Of a stretch of 64,000 nucleotides of DNA, positions 15,408-23,442 are shown in pieces. A program made the translations under genes and the position numbers. Source of the stretch: Sanguibacter antarcticus (lineage in GTDB: Bacteria > Actinomycetota > Actinomycetes > Actinomycetales > Cellulomonadaceae); NCBI RefSeq assembly GCF_002564005.1, contig NZ_PDJG01000001.1, forward strand, positions 248,001-312,000, read 5' to 3'. The notes under the pieces are model-generated. The model had not been told where the DNA came from, did no database searches, and saw only the letters and a program-made list of their open reading frames with translations. Within the stretch, counting starts at the first letter, position 1. Every line of letters starts with the position of its first letter.

Positions 15408-16838
15408 TCACATGCGGTGCGCCATGGGCTGGAGGAACATCCACACGTTGACCGCGCCGAGCAGGATGACGATGGTTGCATAGGGCATGAGGGTCGCTCG
15501 GCGGCGGGCATCCGTGCGGTAGCGGCGGTGGGCGATGCGTCGGGCCGTGTAGAGCGAGCCCGCGACGCCGAGTGCGAGCAGCGCGAGCTGGAGCACCTGG
15601 ATGGTGCCCGTGCTCAGGAGCGCGGGGTCGACGCGGGAGGTGTTCGCTCCGAAGAGCGCAGCGACGGTGGTGTAGACGGAGCCGCCTTCGGCAAGGAGGT
15701 GGAAGAGGTTGTGTGCGAGGTGGGCTGCGACGTCGAGGGGGATGAGCGCGTACCCGAAGCGGGCGAAGTTCATCGTGGTGCTCTCGAGGTTGCCGGCGGC
15801 CGCGACGCGTGAGGCGAGGGCGAGGAGCGCGACCGGGACCGTCACGGCGACGGCGAATGCGACGGTGAAGATCAGCGGGTAGCTCGTGATCCCGGTGGCG
15901 GTCTCGATCCAGGCGAGGACGTCGGTCCAGACCTCGAGCATCGTGATGTTCTGGATGAGGACGATGCCCATGATCGCCATCGCGAGGTAGGACTGCTCGA
16001 TCTTGGGCTTGGTGATGAACCACAGCTCGCTCGTGGGTTTGCGCAGGCGTATCTGGATGGCGTCGTTGGGGCAGGCCTTGATGCAGTTGGCGCACAGGTT
16101 GCAGTTCGCGGACTCGTCCATCGTGCGCGGGAAGGTGAAGAGGGGGCAGCCGGCGACCTTGTCGTTGCCGTTGTAGCAGACGGCCTTGGCGGTGCATGTC
16201 TTGCAGATCCCGGAGTCGGCGCGTAGCTCGACCATCCCGACGCGGGCGTAGTTGCCGGACAAACCGCCGAGGAAGCACAGGTAGCGGCAGAAGGTGCGCC
16301 GCTGGAAGAAGGCACCCGAGGCGATGACGGCCGTGGTGAGCAGGAGCAGCAGGACCCCCGAGCCCCAGGGCGACTCGACGACGCCCCACACGTGGTCGGC
16401 CCACGTAATCGCGAGGAATGAGGCGTCGATGATCCAGATGCCGTAGTTCTTGAGGAACTTGGGCACCGGCCGGTTGACGCCCACCCACTTCTGCACGACG
16501 TCCGTCAGCCCCCCGAACGGGCAGACCGCGCACCAGAACCGGCCGAGCAGCACGAACACGATCGGGATGACGGGCCACCACAGCACCCACATGAGCGCGG
16601 TGCCCGCGTTCTCGTGCGCGACGTCCGGCCCGGCGAGGAGCTGGTAGGCGACGAGACCGAAGACCGCCGCGACCGGGATCTGGAAGATCTTCGGGTACCA
16701 CCGGCTGCGCAGCGACCGGGCGACCCACGGGATCGTCATGAGGTTGCGGCCCACCGGTGGTGGCGTGAGGTCTGGTCCCGGGGTCACGTCGGGATCGACG
16801 TCGTGAGCGGCGGGCGGTGTGAGCATGGGCATGGTCAT
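15408..16838 (-). CDS. Membrane polyferredoxin (NapH/NosR/YccM-like 4Fe-4S protein)
   Basis: 476 residues with about ten membrane helices. Two CxxxCP-type motifs occur near helices (FWCAVCPFGG and FCRYLCFLGG). Two cytoplasmic 4Fe-4S clusters follow: CKTCTAKAVCYNGNDKVAGC, an unusual spaced set, and the classical CNLCANCIKACPNDA. C-terminal helices hold extra His residues (HLAHNLFHLLAEGG). NapH and NosR relatives move electrons from quinol to periplasmic enzymes. No nitrate or N2O reductase gene is nearby, so the partner is unknown. The start codon overlaps the stop of the upstream Met/His-rich membrane protein gene, so they form one operon. Confidence 0.87.
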   Translation of the reverse strand: MTMPMLTPPAAHDVDPDVTPGPDLTPPPVGRNLMTIPWVARSLRSRWYPKIFQIPVAAVFGLVAYQLLAGPDVAHENAGTALMWVLWWPVIPIVFVLLGRFWCAVCPFGGLTDVVQKWVGVNRPVPKFLKNYGIWIIDASFLAITWADHVWGVVESPWGSGVLLLLLTTAVIASGAFFQRRTFCRYLCFLGGLSGNYARVGMVELRADSGICKTCTAKAVCYNGNDKVAGCPLFTFPRTMDESANCNLCANCIKACPNDAIQIRLRKPTSELWFITKPKIEQSYLAMAIMGIVLIQNITMLEVWTDVLAWIETATGITSYPLIFTVAFAVAVTVPVALLALASRVAAAGNLESTTMNFARFGYALIPLDVAAHLAHNLFHLLAEGGSVYTTVAALFGANTSRVDPALLSTGTIQVLQLALLALGVAGSLYTARRIAHRRYRTDARRRATLMPYATIVILLGAVNVWMFLQPMAHRM

Positions 16839-17302
16839 CGCGGGATCCTTCGCGGCCGGTCAGCTAGGCGGGCGGTGAGGGGCAGGTCACTGTCGCTGCG
16901 GCGCTGGGGCTCGTGGTGGCGCTTGCGCCGGCGCAGCACCGCGGCGCTGACCAGCACGACAGCGTTCAGCCCGCCGAACGCCGACAGCACCGGGACCCGG
17001 GGTCGGTCAGGTGTGGGGGCCACCTCGTCGGGGTGGTCGTCGCTGGTCCCCTCGTGCTGACCGTGCTCCTCCTCGACAGGGGTCGAGTGGTCCATTCCTT
17101 CCATATCCTCCATGTCGCCCGCGGGCGGCGTCGTGGGGTCCTCGGGCAGGGGGCCGTCGTCGGTCGCGAGGCCCGCGGGCTGGGACACGTAGTCGACCGT
17201 CACCTCCTGGTGCTCGGGCACCGCGATGGTGAGGGCGAGGTAGGCGGCCAGCGGCACCGTGAGTGCAACGACGGACGACAGCCGGACGAGAGCGACGTAC
17301 AT
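16835..17302 (-). CDS. Membrane-anchored protein with Met/His-rich extracytoplasmic loop
   Basis: 155 residues from ATG 17302 with a good AGAGGAG site; the longer frame upstream lies on the promoter. An N-terminal membrane helix (about 5-28) is followed by an exported stretch of ~85 residues rich in Met, His, Asp and Glu (GDMEDMEGMDHSTPVEEEH). A C-terminal helix (~108-125) and a basic tail end it. The composition suggests copper binding. I recognise no named family. It overlaps the polyferredoxin gene by four bases and has a response-regulator-like repeat upstream, so both probably serve metal-linked electron transfer. Confidence 0.7.
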   Translation of the reverse strand: MYVALVRLSSVVALTVPLAAYLALTIAVPEHQEVTVDYVSQPAGLATDDGPLPEDPTTPPAGDMEDMEGMDHSTPVEEEHGQHEGTSDDHPDEVAPTPDRPRVPVLSAFGGLNAVVLVSAAVLRRRKRHHEPQRRSDSDLPLTARLADRPRRIPR

Positions 17303-17383
17303 GGGAACTCCTCTGGGTCTGCAGCCAGAAGCGTCGCCGCCATCGCGGCCACTCGCGTGGGACTTGTGGGCCTCAGGGCGAAC

Positions 17384-17405
17384 CTCAATCGAACCTTCAT
17401 CAATT
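17384..17405 (+). promoter_or_regulatory. Candidate response-regulator box (11-bp direct repeat)
   Basis: CTCAATCGAAC is followed directly by CTTCATCAATT, 11 bp apart, matching the repeats at 5988, 9979 and 10565. It lies 82 bp before the start of the polyferredoxin operon. Confidence 0.42.
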
Positions 17406-17457
17406 GAGAACATCGAGTCCGTCCGATCCACAGAGGTTGACCCGGCACGATGACGGC

Positions 17458-17560
17458 ATGAAGACGCTGGACGAGAGCGCGTTGGAACTGGCAGGGTATT
17501 CGGACCTTCTCGTGAGGCTTACGGAGCTCTTCGCCGAACCCGTGGGGACTAGGGGGGAGT
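17458..17560 (+). pseudogene. Truncated gene start, cut by an IS remnant
   Basis: ATG 17458 begins MKTLDESALELAGYSDLL followed by VRLTELFAEPVG, a normal-looking amphipathic N-terminus. The frame then runs into the antisense end of an ISL3 transposase remnant and loses protein-like character. It is the first ~33 residues of a gene I do not recognise. Confidence 0.35.
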
Positions 17561-17800
17561 CCGCCGGCGGCGAGGAGCGTTCTGTGTCGGTAGTTGTCGC
17601 GGTTGCGGTATCCGCAGGCCAGGAACGCGTCGCGTCAGCGGCGTAGAGTTCGGCCCAGTCGGGCAACCTCGGGAATCGGGCAGGTGGGGAACGTCGCGAT
17701 GATCCTTTCGGCGCGGCGCGGCGCGGCGACGGCCTTCGGTCAGGTCCTTGGCGCGGTAGGCGGCGCGCAGGTCCTAGGCGTAGCGCCAGGCGACGTAGAC
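17550..17800 (-). pseudogene. ISL3-type transposase remnant
   Basis: Minus-strand frames give, in order, VYVAWRYA*DLRAAYRAKDL then TEGRRR, VARLGRTLRR*RDAFLA and CGYRNRDNYRHRTLLAAGG. These match the C-terminal part of ISL3-family transposases (EVARLGRTLRRWR...GFRNxxNYRLR). Two in-frame stops, frameshifts and an internal deletion of the GGTEAINGII region show long-dead sequence. Confidence 0.7.
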
Positions 17801-17889
17801 TCTCTCGTGAGACTTGTGGGCATCGATCGCTACTTTCGAGCGCGCGAGTTGTTTGTCGGTGCGGTTCTGCGCCCCGCCCGCAAAATGGT

Positions 17890-18048
17890 TTAGATTCCCA
17901 ACAGCGGGTCGCCGTTGCGTCCGCAGTGGACCAGCGTCTCGTCCTGGAACCGGAGCCGGACTTCCTCCACGATCTGCGTGCCGGGCTTGACCACGTGGAA
18001 GGCCGTCCAGGACGGCGGCAGCGACCCTTCTATGTCTGTCAAGCCATG
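17890..18048 (-). pseudogene. Unidentified C-terminal coding fragment
   Basis: A clean minus-strand frame of about 50 residues ends GTQIVEEVRLRFQDETLVHC and then GRNGDPLLGI before TAA (17890-17892). It has good amphipathic patterning but no start of its own and abuts the IS110 remnant. I do not recognise the family; it is probably the tail of an older gene. Confidence 0.3.
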
Positions 18049-18825
18049 ATCGCTGCGGTAGGGATCGGATTCGCGGCGGGCTCGTGGGCCCTGCTTGCGG
18101 CCGTCAGTGCACGATAGATCTGTCGGGCGAGGTAGCGCTTGAGGATGCGGCGGATCTCGCGCCTCGTGAGCCCTTCAGCGATTCGTCTTTCGTCTCCACA
18201 TCGTGCGTCATGCGCACGATCATGACCATGTGCAGGGCCTTGTTCAACCGACGATCGCCACCGCGATTGAGACGGTGACGCACTCTGTTGCCAGAGGACG
18301 CGGGGATCGGGCTGACGCCCACGAGCGAGGCAAACGCCGCCTCGGAGTACATGCGTCCCTCGTGTGACCATGCGGCCATTGCCACCGCCACTGTCACGGG
18401 GCCGATCCCAGGCTTGTCGAGCACGACGCACGCCGGACTCTGGTTGAGTAGTGACGTGGTTGTCTTGACGTTCTCGGCGAGCTCTTTGTCGAGGTCGAGG
18501 ACACGTTCGGCCAGCCGCACTGCCTGAGTGCGTGCGATGACCATCTCGAGTGCCACGGTGCGGGAGCGCAACTTGGAGACCTCGACGACCTGGTTGCCCG
18601 CCGTCGTGACCGCGCGCCCATTGGGCTCCGTAGGAGGCAGAGCACTCGATCACTCACAGCGCCTCGAGGTCACCGCCGGTGCGGCGCCCCGCCCGGTCGA
18701 GCGCCCGAGCAATCCCCGCGCTCGTGGTGGGGAACTCGGCGTCGTCGACGACCTCGCCGTGGGGCGTCGCGAGAACTCCCATCATCGGAAGGCATCGACG
18801 CCTACCAGGGCAACGACGCGCCGAC
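18039..18825 (-). pseudogene. IS110-family transposase, decayed
   Basis: Pieces of an IS110 transposase lie in order across several frames. N-terminal part: GVLATPHGEVVDDAEFPTTS and VIECSASYGAQWARGH. Transposase_20 block: LDKPGIGPVTVAVAMAAWSH and SSGNRVRHRLNRGGDRRLNK. Tail: RREIRRILKRYLARQIYRAL. Breaks are a stop after GGDLEAL, frame changes near 18590 and 18185, and a deletion between the RuvC-like and C-terminal parts. The active site Asp region near the start is also broken. Confidence 0.82.
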
Positions 18826-18877
18826 GCCCGCGACGAAGCAGGTAGGTCAGCGACTCATCGTCTCGCACCTCCACTAT

Positions 18878-18913
18878 TGACACTCATGTTCCGACATCGG
18901 AACATGAGTGTCA
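18878..18913. promoter_or_regulatory. 36-bp palindrome over the start of the HTH/nucleotidyltransferase operon
   Basis: TGACACTCATGTTCCGA (18878-18894) and its exact reverse complement (18897-18913) are separated by only two bases. The right arm contains the probable start codon ATG 18904. A 17-bp-arm dyad placed this way is the classic layout of an autoregulatory operator bound by the first gene's product. Confidence 0.7.
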
Positions 18914-19617
18914 TGTTAAGTGTTACAGAGGCGGCTAGACAGACGGGCCTCTCGACTCGTCGCGTGCGGGCGCTGATCGCTGGGGGAGCCCTTCGGGCAA
19001 CGAAGGTGGGCGCTGCCTACGCGATCGACGAGCGCGACCTCGACAACTTCGTGCGTCACGAGCGCCCCGCATACATCCGTGCCTTGTCCCCGCGGATCGC
19101 ATGGGCGGCTGCCGCGCTCCTGGACGGGGTGCAGCCCACGTGGCTGCGAGCGGAGGAACGCTCCCGCCTACGTTCCAGGCTTGCCTCCGCGGGAACGTCA
19201 CGTGGGACCTGGCAAGCCTGGACCGCACGCCTCGCCCAGACACGCATGACGTTCAAGGCCTCCCCAGCCCAGGTCGAAGCGGTCATGGCCGCATCGTCAA
19301 CGGTGCGATCAGGGCGCTCCGCATCCAACCTCGTCACCGACCCGCTCGTAGGAGCCGTCAGTGCCGCCGTCTGGACCCACACCCTCGACGACGTCGACCA
19401 CCTCCGGCGCACCCTAGGGCTCCTGCGGTCGAGCGCAGGGAACGTGACGATCAGCGTCCCACCCCCGTTCGGGCTCCCTGCGCTCGGGGCGGACGGGCGC
19501 AACGCCTTTCGCCTCGTCGTCGCCCACGACCTGCTGACCGAGAACGACCCCCGCACGGTCTACGCAGGCACCGCGCTGCTCGCTGCCATCACGACCACGG
19601 AAGGATTCAAGTCGTGA
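18904..19617 (+). CDS. HTH (excisionase/MerR-like) protein, putative antitoxin/repressor
   Basis: 237 residues. The N-terminal ~55 residues are an excisionase/MerR-type helix-turn-helix (LSVTEAARQTGLSTRRVRAL, wing ATKVGAAYAIDERDLDNFV). The remaining ~180 residues (HERPAYIRALSPRIAWAAAA onward) have no motif I know. Three in-frame ATGs (18886, 18904, 18913) lie in or at the palindrome; 18904 is a compromise. It overlaps the nucleotidyltransferase gene by four bases (GTGA). The arrangement (repressor first, coupled NTase second, operator over the start) is that of an AbiE-like toxin-antitoxin pair, with this gene as the antitoxin and autorepressor. Confidence 0.72.
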   Translation: MSVMLSVTEAARQTGLSTRRVRALIAGGALRATKVGAAYAIDERDLDNFVRHERPAYIRALSPRIAWAAAALLDGVQPTWLRAEERSRLRSRLASAGTSRGTWQAWTARLAQTRMTFKASPAQVEAVMAASSTVRSGRSASNLVTDPLVGAVSAAVWTHTLDDVDHLRRTLGLLRSSAGNVTISVPPPFGLPALGADGRNAFRLVVAHDLLTENDPRTVYAGTALLAAITTTEGFKS

Positions 19618-20633
19618 TCGTCCCCACCGAGGTGCTGATCGAGATCGTCACGACACTGACGACGACCGACGAGCAGACTGCGCGCGCCCACCTCGACGCC
19701 CCGGGGCCCTCAATCGAGCACCATGTCGCTCTAGAGAACCTGAACAACCTCCTGCGCCAGCTCCCAGCGCACCACGCAGATCGTCTGCGCCTGCGCGACC
19801 AGCTCTCCCCGGCAGCCCCCCAGGCCACCGCGACCTCTCTGCACGCCGCCGGCGAGCTCCTGCGCAGCGGGTCCGTACGATTTCCGCAGATGCCTGGGAC
19901 GCTCAGCCTTCCCGCCCTCGACCCTGTCCTGACCGAGACGTTCGCGGTACTCCAGGCACTCGATACATCGCCTCACCCTTGGACCGTCGTGGGAGGTCTC
20001 ATGGTGATGACGCACTGCGTCCGCCACGGTGTCCCGTTCACCCGGGCGACCGGCGATGCTGACATCGCCGTCGGCGTATTCACCCACCGCCGAGCCCTGC
20101 GAGAGCTCACCAGAGACATGGCCCAGCTCGGATTTGTCGACATCACTCCCGACTCGATGACGGGGGAGAACCTGTCATACCGGTGGTCGCGAGACCCCGT
20201 GCTGATCGACCTGCTGGTACCCGAGCGCGTCAACGACCAAAGAATCGTCCCCCACACCGCCGCCCTCCGGCCGGCAGTCGAGCTCCCCGGTGTCCAGCAG
20301 GCGCTCGCACGCACGCAACGACTCACCATCGAGCTCCACGACGGACAAACCGGACCGATCAGGGTGCCTGACCTGCTCGGAGCATTGACTATCAAGTCCA
20401 CCGCAGCGCTCAGCGACCGGCGCGACACCGACCGTCACTTCAGCGACCTCGTCATGCTGATCGATGCCCTTGCCGCATCTGGGGACGTCGTCAGGTATGC
20501 CAGTGAACTCCGGTCAGAAGACCGCACGCGCATCCAACGAGCTGCCGACCGCTTTACCGAGGCCCAACGCCGCACTTCCATGGATCCACTGGCCGCTGAG
20601 GATGTCCTAGACCTCCTCCTAGACAGGGCTTGA
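19614..20633 (+). CDS. AbiEii-like nucleotidyltransferase, putative toxin
   Basis: 339 residues from GTG 19614. The central part carries a minimal nucleotidyltransferase site: VVGGLMVMTHCVRHG (GG at ~127-128) followed by FTRATGDADIAV (metal-binding D148 and D150). A second acidic strand follows (DPVLIDLLVPERV), then PDLLGALTIKSTAALSDRRD, which fits the Lys-containing helix of AbiEii/MNT proteins. The ~115-residue N-terminal extension is helical and unassigned. AbiEii-type enzymes add nucleotides to tRNA or other targets and block growth during phage attack. Coupling to an HTH gene and the IS-rich setting support a toxin or defence role, which is inference. Confidence 0.7.
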   Translation: MIVPTEVLIEIVTTLTTTDEQTARAHLDAPGPSIEHHVALENLNNLLRQLPAHHADRLRLRDQLSPAAPQATATSLHAAGELLRSGSVRFPQMPGTLSLPALDPVLTETFAVLQALDTSPHPWTVVGGLMVMTHCVRHGVPFTRATGDADIAVGVFTHRRALRELTRDMAQLGFVDITPDSMTGENLSYRWSRDPVLIDLLVPERVNDQRIVPHTAALRPAVELPGVQQALARTQRLTIELHDGQTGPIRVPDLLGALTIKSTAALSDRRDTDRHFSDLVMLIDALAASGDVVRYASELRSEDRTRIQRAADRFTEAQRRTSMDPLAAEDVLDLLLDRA

Positions 20634-20789
20634 CCCCGTGGTTGCCGCTCGACCTGGTGTGGGTAAGTCGCGCTCCCTGCACACGTGAGGGCGATCCTGC
20701 GCACGACCCCAAAATATGTGGTGACGCGTCAGCTCGAGGAACACCTTGTCTCGTACCGGGTTTGATGGAGGCTCTCATTCCACGAAAGG

Positions 20790-20879
20790 ATGAGTGTCGT
20801 GACAGCACCGAAGAAGTTCCCCGAGGACCTTCGGGAACGAGCGATCCGCATGGGGGCGATGCGCGGCATGATCCGGTGA
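20790..20879 (+). pseudogene. IS3-type OrfA fragment
   Basis: ATG 20790 begins MSVVTAPKKFPEDLRERAIR, the normal start of an IS3-family OrfA, and ends at a stop after 29 residues. The bases before it (TGATGGAGGCTCTCATTC) look like an IS3 left end. The rest of orfA and all of orfB are deleted. From here to 21058 I see no gene. Confidence 0.65.
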
Positions 20880-21058
20880 CCAGACCGGTACTACACCCTC
20901 ATCTGGGAAGAGCCCTCAAACCGAGGACCCAACTAACCTGCAGGTCAGCATACCTTAGCGCTCCTCAAGCCAGCCCATCCTGGTGAGAACACCCCTTAGC
21001 GCAGACCAGCGGTAAGAGACCACTCGGCGCGACTAGCATTCTCGGCAGCAAAAACGCC

Positions 21059-21424
21059 CTACGTGGTCGGGGCGCTTCGCGCTGCCCGATTTGCGGAGCG
21101 TGTCGCCGCAATAAGGCAATACAGCGACGCAACGTAGCCGGCAACTCCCACCAATCCGACGGAATCAGCACTATCGACCACGACACCGACCGTGATAGTC
21201 AGAACGGCACCTGACCCTGCGACCCACCCGCCTGCTTTCAACCAGGCGGCCGCAGCCCGATGGCCAGCGACCCACGCTTCCGGCGACGCCTTCGTAGCAC
21301 CCGTGCGAATACCGATCGCACCATTGACGCCCAAATGCTCACCTGACTGCGCAATATAAACCATCATAGCGGAAAGCAGAAAAAGTCCTAGCGACAAACT
21401 TATTCCAACACCCATGGACTCCAT
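21059..21424 (-). CDS. SdpI-like small membrane protein
   Basis: 121 residues with three membrane helices (about 5-25, 64-84 and 87-107). Between the first two is the loop NGAIGIRTGATKASPEAW followed by VAGHRAAAAWLKAGG, the signature of the SdpI/DUF6545-like group (G-IR-PAT--S-EAW---H). SdpI of Bacillus gives immunity to the killing peptide SdpC. In Actinobacteria the function of such short members is unknown. The base composition here is lower in GC than the chromosome to the right, in keeping with an acquired segment. Confidence 0.65.
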   Translation of the reverse strand: MESMGVGISLSLGLFLLSAMMVYIAQSGEHLGVNGAIGIRTGATKASPEAWVAGHRAAAAWLKAGGWVAGSGAVLTITVGVVVDSADSVGLVGVAGYVASLYCLIAATRSANRAARSAPTT

Positions 21425-21600
21425 CCGAACTCCTTCGATGATTACGTTCCGAGCCTCAATTATAGACGCTGCACGCCCGGGGATAGCCGCGACTCCGGAT
21501 CACTCTAACCGATCGATGTCGGCAGAAGAGGCCAGCTGTCCGGCAAGACCGAACATCGCATCGAAACTTCCCATGTCCGGAATGGCTCCGGCGCTGTCTC

Positions 21601-22043
21601 CTACGCGTCGTCGCGGAGCAGTGAATACATGAACATGTCGCGGGGCTCGTTGCCCACGCGCTCCCACCCTCGCAGCAGTCCCTCTCGCTGAAATCCTACA
21701 GACTCGGCCACCCGCCAGGACCCCTCGTTCCACGGCTCGGCGTACAGCTGGACCCAAGTGACTCCAGGCAGAGACAGTCCCCAGTCGCTGAGGCATCGGC
21801 GATGGCGAACGAATAACCCTCGCCCTCAGGCAGACGCGAGTGCTGGCGGCGGATGAAAGCTAGGACCTCGACGTCATCAGACGACGTCGGGACGGTCGTG
21901 ATCGCAGGGATGAAGGGATCGCTGGACGCCTCACGAACGACATCCGCATCGGCGTCGCGGAACGAGCGCAGCACGACCGAACGCCCCCGCAGGCTCGGCA
22001 TCGTTGTCGGCAACGGTGAGGAAGCGGGGGTCACGCCAGACAT
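21601..22043 (-). pseudogene. GNAT acetyltransferase, broken
   Basis: The front reads MPSLRGRSVVLRSFRDADAD then FIRRQHSRLPEGEGYSFAI, a RimJ/RimL-like GNAT start. The end, in another frame, reads WNEGSWRVAESVGFQREGLL then RGWERVGNEPRDMFMYSLL, the usual C-terminus. The middle with the acetyl-CoA-binding QxxGxG/A loop is missing, and the two parts are out of frame near 21790. The region cannot make a working enzyme. Confidence 0.78.
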
Positions 22044-22498
22044 CCTGCATCGGGTTCCAGGGGCTGACGCGCCAGCTCGATCTCAGGCTCGCCGACCGTG
22101 AATCGACCAGCCGAGTCGAACCATGCGGCACGAACGTCACGGACCCACGCGGGATCGATCGGGCCGTAGATGTGCGGGTACAGCTCGCCGTCGCCGCCGT
22201 CTTCCTCGCGGACGTCGACACCGGAGGACCGGATGGTCTGCTCGTCCATCACCAGGACGCACAGGTCCTGGTCGTCATCGGCGTACACGAGCTCGGCGAC
22301 GGGCGCGAGCTGGTGCGGCCGCGATCCATGAATGAAGCCGACCTCGTCCAGCGACGCGCCCCTGGTCGAGGTGCGGTAGGAGCCGCTGGTGACGGCAGCC
22401 TGCCAGTCGGACCGGTGTGCCAGGTGCCAGACCGCCGGTGTCCGGCTCGGGTCACCGCTCGGGTCCGCCAGCGGTGTGGGGTCTGTGGGCAGGGCCAT
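22031..22498 (-). CDS. DUF952 domain protein
   Basis: 155 residues from ATG 22498, with GGAGG about ten bases upstream. Typical DUF952 landmarks are present: AVWHLAHRSDWQAAVTSGSY, an FIHGSRPHQLAPVAE block and LYPHIYGPIDPAWVRDVRAA. DUF952 proteins share a fold with ADP-ribosyltransferase-like toxins of the Tox-ART class, but biochemical roles are mostly unknown. It overlaps the broken GNAT gene at its 3' end. Confidence 0.85.
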   Translation of the reverse strand: MALPTDPTPLADPSGDPSRTPAVWHLAHRSDWQAAVTSGSYRTSTRGASLDEVGFIHGSRPHQLAPVAELVYADDDQDLCVLVMDEQTIRSSGVDVREEDGGDGELYPHIYGPIDPAWVRDVRAAWFDSAGRFTVGEPEIELARQPLEPDAGCLA

Positions 22499-22639
22499 CG
22501 TGATCAATCCTCCAACTGTGCCAAGGGTTTAAAACGGGCCGTCCAGGCGCCCACGGCCAATCGCTAGAGTATTCGATTTCGTCCGCTCGATCTCGGTGGA
22601 AAGGTCGAGTTCTGTAACGGGACTCCTCGAGACCGGCAC

Positions 22640-22677
22640 CTTCAGACCACGACTACACCCCCGATTGTGATGAGCCG
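22640..22677 (+). repeat. 38-bp direct repeat, left copy
   Basis: The copy starts at c22640 (CTTCAGACCACGACTACACC...) and is repeated at 25890-25927. The first 28 bases are identical and two of the last ten differ. The copies flank the KfrA-like gene, the IS1380 and the RHS toxin tip. Confidence 0.85.
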
Positions 22678-22728
22678 ATAATCCATCCGCGCTCGGGCGG
22701 CTTCATTTCGCCAACGCGCCGCCAGCGC

Positions 22729-23442
22729 ATGAAACTCACTCATCTTGGCCCCTCACATGCATCGTCACGGAGATTCCGACCCAACCAGATACCCCAGGGT
22801 GAGGGAAGCCGGGTTGGTAGTAGCACTGTAGTAGTAGTAAGAATTAGGGGGGGGGGCATCAAGGAACGGGTTTTCTCGGCGGCGGAGGAGATCGCTACCG
22901 AGAGTGGCGCGACGCCGACGCCGACGGTGGCGCTCGTGCGCGTGCGGGCGCAGTGTTCAAATGCCGACGCTACGCGCTACCTGCGTGAGTGGCGGTCCGA
23001 GCGCGCAGAGCACTTCAGGGCCGAGGCCAACGTGCCGGCCATGCCGGCTGCCGTGGACCAGGCTGTACGGCGCAGTACGACGACGCTGTGGAGCGTCGCC
23101 GTCCAGGCGGCGCGCGCTGAGCACGACGCCGCATTGGCGGCGGCACGAGCATCTGTCGAGGAGTCCCGCGCCGAGGCCGACAGCCTCGCCGCGCAGGCAG
23201 ATGAGACGGCCAGCGTCCTGGGCCGCACGGAGATCGCATGGATGACCCAGAGCCTCGAGGATGCCCGCGCAGAACTCGAAGAAGTTCGCGCCCAGGCCGC
23301 GCGTGGCGCGGTCGAGGGCACCGAGCAGCTACGTGTCGCTTTTGAGGATGCACGCGCCACACGTGAGGCATCCACGGCCGAGAGTGCGCTCTCGTCGAAG
23401 GCAGCATCGCTGGCTTGTGAGAGTCGCTGCACCACCTGTCTA
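22729..23442 (+). pseudogene. KfrA-like DNA-binding coiled-coil protein, C-terminus cut by IS1380
   Basis: The reading frame shows a KfrA N-terminal domain (ERVFSAAEEIATESGATPT, RAQCSNADATRYLREWRSE, PAAVDQAVRRSTTTLWSVAV) followed by a long Ala/Glu/Arg coiled coil (about 115-225). It runs into the left end of IS1380 at 23443. KfrA-type proteins bind DNA and help stabilise plasmids and mobile elements. The start is uncertain: the only in-frame ATG is 22729, and a run of ten Gs at about 22847-22856 lies before the conserved domain, so a frameshift there is possible. No coiled-coil continuation is seen beyond the IS. Confidence 0.72.

Noticed and set aside
14833..16728. 631-residue minus-strand frame over the M15 and polyferredoxin genes
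   Set aside because: It is an out-of-frame shadow of both genes on the same strand; the true frames carry complete metal and 4Fe-4S motifs.
15408..16838. Denitrification (nosR/napH) function for the polyferredoxin
   Set aside because: The fold matches, but no nos, nap, nir or nor gene is in the window, so only the general class is claimed.
22508..22728. Possible small gene between DUF952 and the KfrA-like gene
   Set aside because: No start, ribosome site or domain; the only notable element is the direct repeat at 22640.
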